From CAZRGV01 sp964599655 (GTDB lineage: Bacteria; Planctomycetota; Planctomycetia; Isosphaerales; Isosphaeraceae), in contig CAZRGV010000204.1 of assembly GCA_964599655.1 (NCBI GenBank), forward strand, positions 1 through 8,781: a stretch of 8,781 bases of DNA. Direction: 5' to 3'. The position numbers were made by a program, and so were the translations under genes. The notes under the pieces were generated by a model. The model ran no database searches. It was not told the origin of the DNA and was given only the letters and a program-made list of their open reading frames with translations. Below, piece after piece: positions 6,478 through 8,781 of the stretch; position 1 is the first letter of the stretch, and each line of letters begins with the position of its first letter.

Positions 6478-8135
6478 GTCGCGACGTTTCGATGCGGGCG
6501 TTGATCGCCCTCATGGTCTTCTGCCTCGGTGAAGGCTCGGCGATGGCCTACCACGGAGGCTTCGGAGGGTTTCGAGGCGGTGGCTTCGGCGGCGGATTCC
6601 GAGGCGGCATGCCAATGGGAGGCTTCGGGAATCGCGGCTTCTCCGGAGGAGGCTTCGGTGGCGGGATGCGAATGCCAGGCGCCACTCGCACGCCGTCGTA
6701 CAGCATGCCGCGGATGAACTCCTCGTTCGGTAACCGAGGCGAGGGGCAGTTCGGCGGATCGAACTTCGGTGGCATGGGGGGCTTGAACCGGCCGTCGATG
6801 GATCGCTCGTTCGGAATCGGCAATCGCCCCCAGGTTGGAAACGTCGGCAATCCATTCGGAGGACGCTCCTTCGAGGTTGGTGGGCGGAACAACTTCGATA
6901 GCCGGCTTGGAATCGGGAACCGAACCACCGGAATCAATCGCTCATTTGACGAAGGCAATCGTCTGAACAACGCTGGAAATCGTACGAACGTCGGCGTTGG
7001 TCGCATCAACAACGTGAACATCGACGGGGATCGTTGGCGGAGTCCCTACAACGCGTATCATCAGGGCTGGATCCACGGCTACTGGAACGGTCACAACGCG
7101 GCCGGCTGGGGCTGGAATCCTCGCGACTGGGGAGGCTGGGGTTGGGGACTGGGCGCGGGGTTGGGCTGGGGACTCGCCGCCTGGAGTTTCGGGCCGATGC
7201 TCTACAACTGGGGTTACCTGCCGTATGTCAACCCGTACTACGTCGCGACTCCGGTTGTCGTCCAGCAACCCAACGTCCAGCCGGTCTACGACTATTCGCA
7301 GCCGATCAACACCCAAAGCCCGCCGCCCGAGGAGGCGGTGACCAAACAGGCGATGGCCATTTTCGATCAGGGCCGCGCGTCCTTCCAGGAAGGGAACTAC
7401 ACGCAGGCCTTGGAGCGGACCGATCAGGCGCTGGCCAAACTCCCCAACGACGCGGCGTTGCACGAGTTTCGCGCTCTTTGTCTGTTCGCCTTGAAGCGTT
7501 ACGACGAGGCTGCGGCCTCGCTTTACGCCGTGCTGTCGGTCGGTCCGGGCTGGGACTGGACGACCCTGATCGGACTGTACCCCAGCCAGGCCGTTTACAA
7601 CCAGCAGCTCCAGTCGCTGGAGGCCTATTGCAGGGCGCATCCCGATTCCGCATCGGCTCGATTCGTCCTGGCGTATCACGACCTGACGGCCGGACGCAAC
7701 GATCAGGCCATCGAGGATTTCAAACAGATTCTCGCGCTCAAGCCCGACGATCGACTGTCGTCGCAGTTGCTCCGTCAACTATCCACGCCCGCCGAGCCCG
7801 GCAACGCGCCTCCAGCGACGTCCGAGGCCGCGCCCTTGGACACGACCCCTCCCGACGGGGCCACCATCGCCGGAACCTGGACCGCAAACCCCGCGCCTGG
7901 GACAACCATCTCGCTGACCCTTCAACCGGACGGGAACTTCCAATGGCAGGTGGATCAGAAGGGCCAGACGCGATCCTTTGGAGGGACGTCGAGCTTCGGT
8001 GATGGAATCCTCACACTGGCTCAGACCCAGGGACCGGCCCTTGTCGGTCGGGTGAGCTGGCAAGACGCCAACCACATCACCTTCCACGTGGTCGGAGATG
8101 GGCCCGATGATCCGGGGCTCGCGTTTTCGCGGTGA
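6474..8135 (+). CDS. Secreted Gly/Asn/Trp-rich TPR protein with a C-terminal beta domain
   Basis: This 553-residue protein is exported, with a hydrophobic signal peptide ending SAMA (cleavage after about residue 25). Residues 26-75 are a Gly-Phe-Arg-rich stretch (GFGGFRGGGFGGGFRGG). Residues about 80-180 are Asn/Arg/Gly-rich and carry repeated GNR triplets, six in the protein. Residues about 190-260 are rich in Trp, Tyr and Gly (for example WGWNPRDWGGWGWGLGAG) and could associate with a membrane or surface. A Pro/Gln/Val linker follows. Residues about 286-440 form TPR-like helical pairs, including IFDQGRASFQEGNYTQALE, LFALKRYDEAAASLYAVL and the NDQAIEDFKQILALKPDD unit, and would mediate protein contacts. 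After a Pro/Ala linker, residues about 460-553 form a lipocalin-like beta domain beginning IAGTWTANPAPGTTISLTL. Its role is unknown; an envelope scaffold is possible. The start overlaps the previous stop. A start at 6492 is the alternative. Confidence 0.85.
   Translation: MSRDVSMRALIALMVFCLGEGSAMAYHGGFGGFRGGGFGGGFRGGMPMGGFGNRGFSGGGFGGGMRMPGATRTPSYSMPRMNSSFGNRGEGQFGGSNFGGMGGLNRPSMDRSFGIGNRPQVGNVGNPFGGRSFEVGGRNNFDSRLGIGNRTTGINRSFDEGNRLNNAGNRTNVGVGRINNVNIDGDRWRSPYNAYHQGWIHGYWNGHNAAGWGWNPRDWGGWGWGLGAGLGWGLAAWSFGPMLYNWGYLPYVNPYYVATPVVVQQPNVQPVYDYSQPINTQSPPPEEAVTKQAMAIFDQGRASFQEGNYTQALERTDQALAKLPNDAALHEFRALCLFALKRYDEAAASLYAVLSVGPGWDWTTLIGLYPSQAVYNQQLQSLEAYCRAHPDSASARFVLAYHDLTAGRNDQAIEDFKQILALKPDDRLSSQLLRQLSTPAEPGNAPPATSEAAPLDTTPPDGATIAGTWTANPAPGTTISLTLQPDGNFQWQVDQKGQTRSFGGTSSFGDGILTLAQTQGPALVGRVSWQDANHITFHVVGDGPDDPGLAFSR
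6555..6658 (+). repeat. Short direct repeats encoding the Gly-Gly-Phe-Gly segment
   Basis: The 11-mer GGAGGCTTCGG occurs exactly at 6555-6565, 6618-6628 and 6648-6658. Close variants such as GGTGGCTTCGG lie between them. They encode the Gly-Phe-Gly-rich stretch after the signal peptide and suggest expansion by short duplications or strong codon bias on a repeated peptide. Confidence 0.8.
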
Positions 8136-8196
8136 CCGGTCGCGCCGATCCTGGAACCGCGTCGCATCCGGCCAGAACCCAAAGCGCTGCTCTCGA

Positions 8197-8781
8197 TCAG
8201 GCCATCCGCGAAAGCCGCGGGATGAGCCGATCGAGCAGCGCGGCGAGCCTTGGACCGGAGGATTTGCCGGTTTCGAGAACCTCCTCGTGCGAGATCGGAT
8301 GGGGGGCGACCCCTGCGGCGGCGTTGGTGACGATCGCGATGGCGAGAACGTTCATTCCAGCATGACGGGCGACGATGGCTTCCGGCACGGTGGACATTCC
8401 CACGACGTCGGCGCCGAGTGTTCGAAGCATGCGGATCTCGGCGGGCGTTTCGTAGGACGGTCCCGGCATACAGGCGTAAACGCCGTTCTTCAGTTCGAGG
8501 CCGAGGGCCTGGGCTTCCTCCTGGGCCATGGACCGGAGTCCAGGCGTGTAGACGTCGCTGAGGTCGGGAAACCTCGGGCCCAGTCGATCATCATTCGGGC
8601 CTCGAAGCGGGTTGTTCGCGAGCAGGTTCAGATGATCCGTCAGGCAGACGAGGTCTCCCGGTCGAAGTGTCTCGAGAATCCCCCCCGTTGCGGCCGTGAG
8701 AATCAAGGTCCGCGTGCCGAGCGCCTGGAGAACGCGGATCGGAAAGGTCACCGTGGTGCGTTCGTGCCCTCCGTAGGAGTG
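8197..8781 (-). CDS. Purine nucleoside phosphorylase, trimeric type (5' partial)
   Basis: The visible 195 residues are the C-terminal two-thirds of an enzyme that cleaves purine nucleosides such as inosine and guanosine with phosphate, giving base and ribose-1-phosphate for cytoplasmic purine salvage. Seen from the open 5' end are SYGGHERTTVTFPIRVLQAL (the GHxxxxVTFPVRV region), a glycine loop LTAATGGI where most homologues read TNAAGG, then RPGDLVCLTDHLNLLANNPL with GPNDDRLGPRFPDLSDVY. GPSYETPAEIRML follows with the base/ribose-binding Glu, then GADVVGMSTVPE and the VTNAAAG segment with the base-binding Asn. The protein ends LIPRLSRMA. This order is that of the PNP_UDP_1 family, low-molecular-mass trimeric class (about 270-290 residues). 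Roughly 80 N-terminal residues lie past the window end. The gene converges on the TPR protein gene with 61 bases between the stops. A methylthioadenosine phosphorylase is less likely, given the VTFPIRV and GPNDDRLGPRF motifs. Confidence 0.93.
   Translation of the reverse strand, partial: HSYGGHERTTVTFPIRVLQALGTRTLILTAATGGILETLRPGDLVCLTDHLNLLANNPLRGPNDDRLGPRFPDLSDVYTPGLRSMAQEEAQALGLELKNGVYACMPGPSYETPAEIRMLRTLGADVVGMSTVPEAIVARHAGMNVLAIAIVTNAAAGVAPHPISHEEVLETGKSSGPRLAALLDRLIPRLSRMA

Noticed and set aside
8128..8144. CGCG arms around the GACCGGTC palindrome at the end of the TPR gene, considered as a terminator between the convergent genes.
   Set aside because: The stem is only four clear pairs, overlaps the stop codon and has no following T-run. 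No terminator can be claimed in the 61-base space.

Overview
The window looks like high-GC chromosomal DNA from a planctomycete, most likely of the Isosphaeraceae type. This rests on recognition rather than a search. The clues are the two-domain SgcJ/EcaC-type secreted protein, the Gly/Asn/Trp-rich secreted TPR protein, the FadL-like remnant with a GAGPINRSMAGAS motif, and GC-rich codon use throughout. No tRNA, rRNA, CRISPR array, insertion sequence or phage gene was seen.

Positions 1-4499 (+) form one probable transcription unit. It opens with the 3' part of a membrane-anchored, two-PAS sensor histidine kinase, which is interrupted by 29 undetermined bases. The kinase stop overlaps a TTG start for glcE, the FAD subunit of glycolate oxidase, and a good Shine-Dalgarno sequence supports that start. 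Then comes glcF, the iron-sulfur subunit, after a 62-base gap. The catalytic FAD subunit glcD is not in the window and may lie elsewhere or upstream. GlcE and GlcF would oxidise glycolate to glyoxylate together with GlcD and pass the electrons to the membrane quinone pool. The tight linkage suggests, but does not prove, that the kinase senses something related to this pathway.

Positions 4500-5526 contain no intact gene. On the minus strand, 4535-5052 carry what I read as the decayed N-terminal part of a FadL/OMPP1-type outer-membrane transporter. It is broken by a frame change, a probable internal deletion and a stop, and it is the least ordinary item here. The remainder, about 5053-5526, shows nothing convincing except the ribosome binding site of the next gene.

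Positions 5527-8135 (+) hold two secreted-protein genes joined by an ATGA overlap. The first is a SnoaL-like SgcJ/EcaC-family protein with a second beta-rich domain. The second is a modular protein with a Gly-rich region, GNR-rich region, Trp-rich region, TPR region and C-terminal beta domain. Positions 8197-8781 (-), convergent with that pair, hold the C-terminal two-thirds of a trimeric-type purine nucleoside phosphorylase whose 5' end lies beyond the window.

I found no clear new defence or mobile system. The items most worth a second look are the FadL-like pseudogene, the kinase-glcE coupling, the composite TPR protein and the altered NAAGG-type loop of the phosphorylase.
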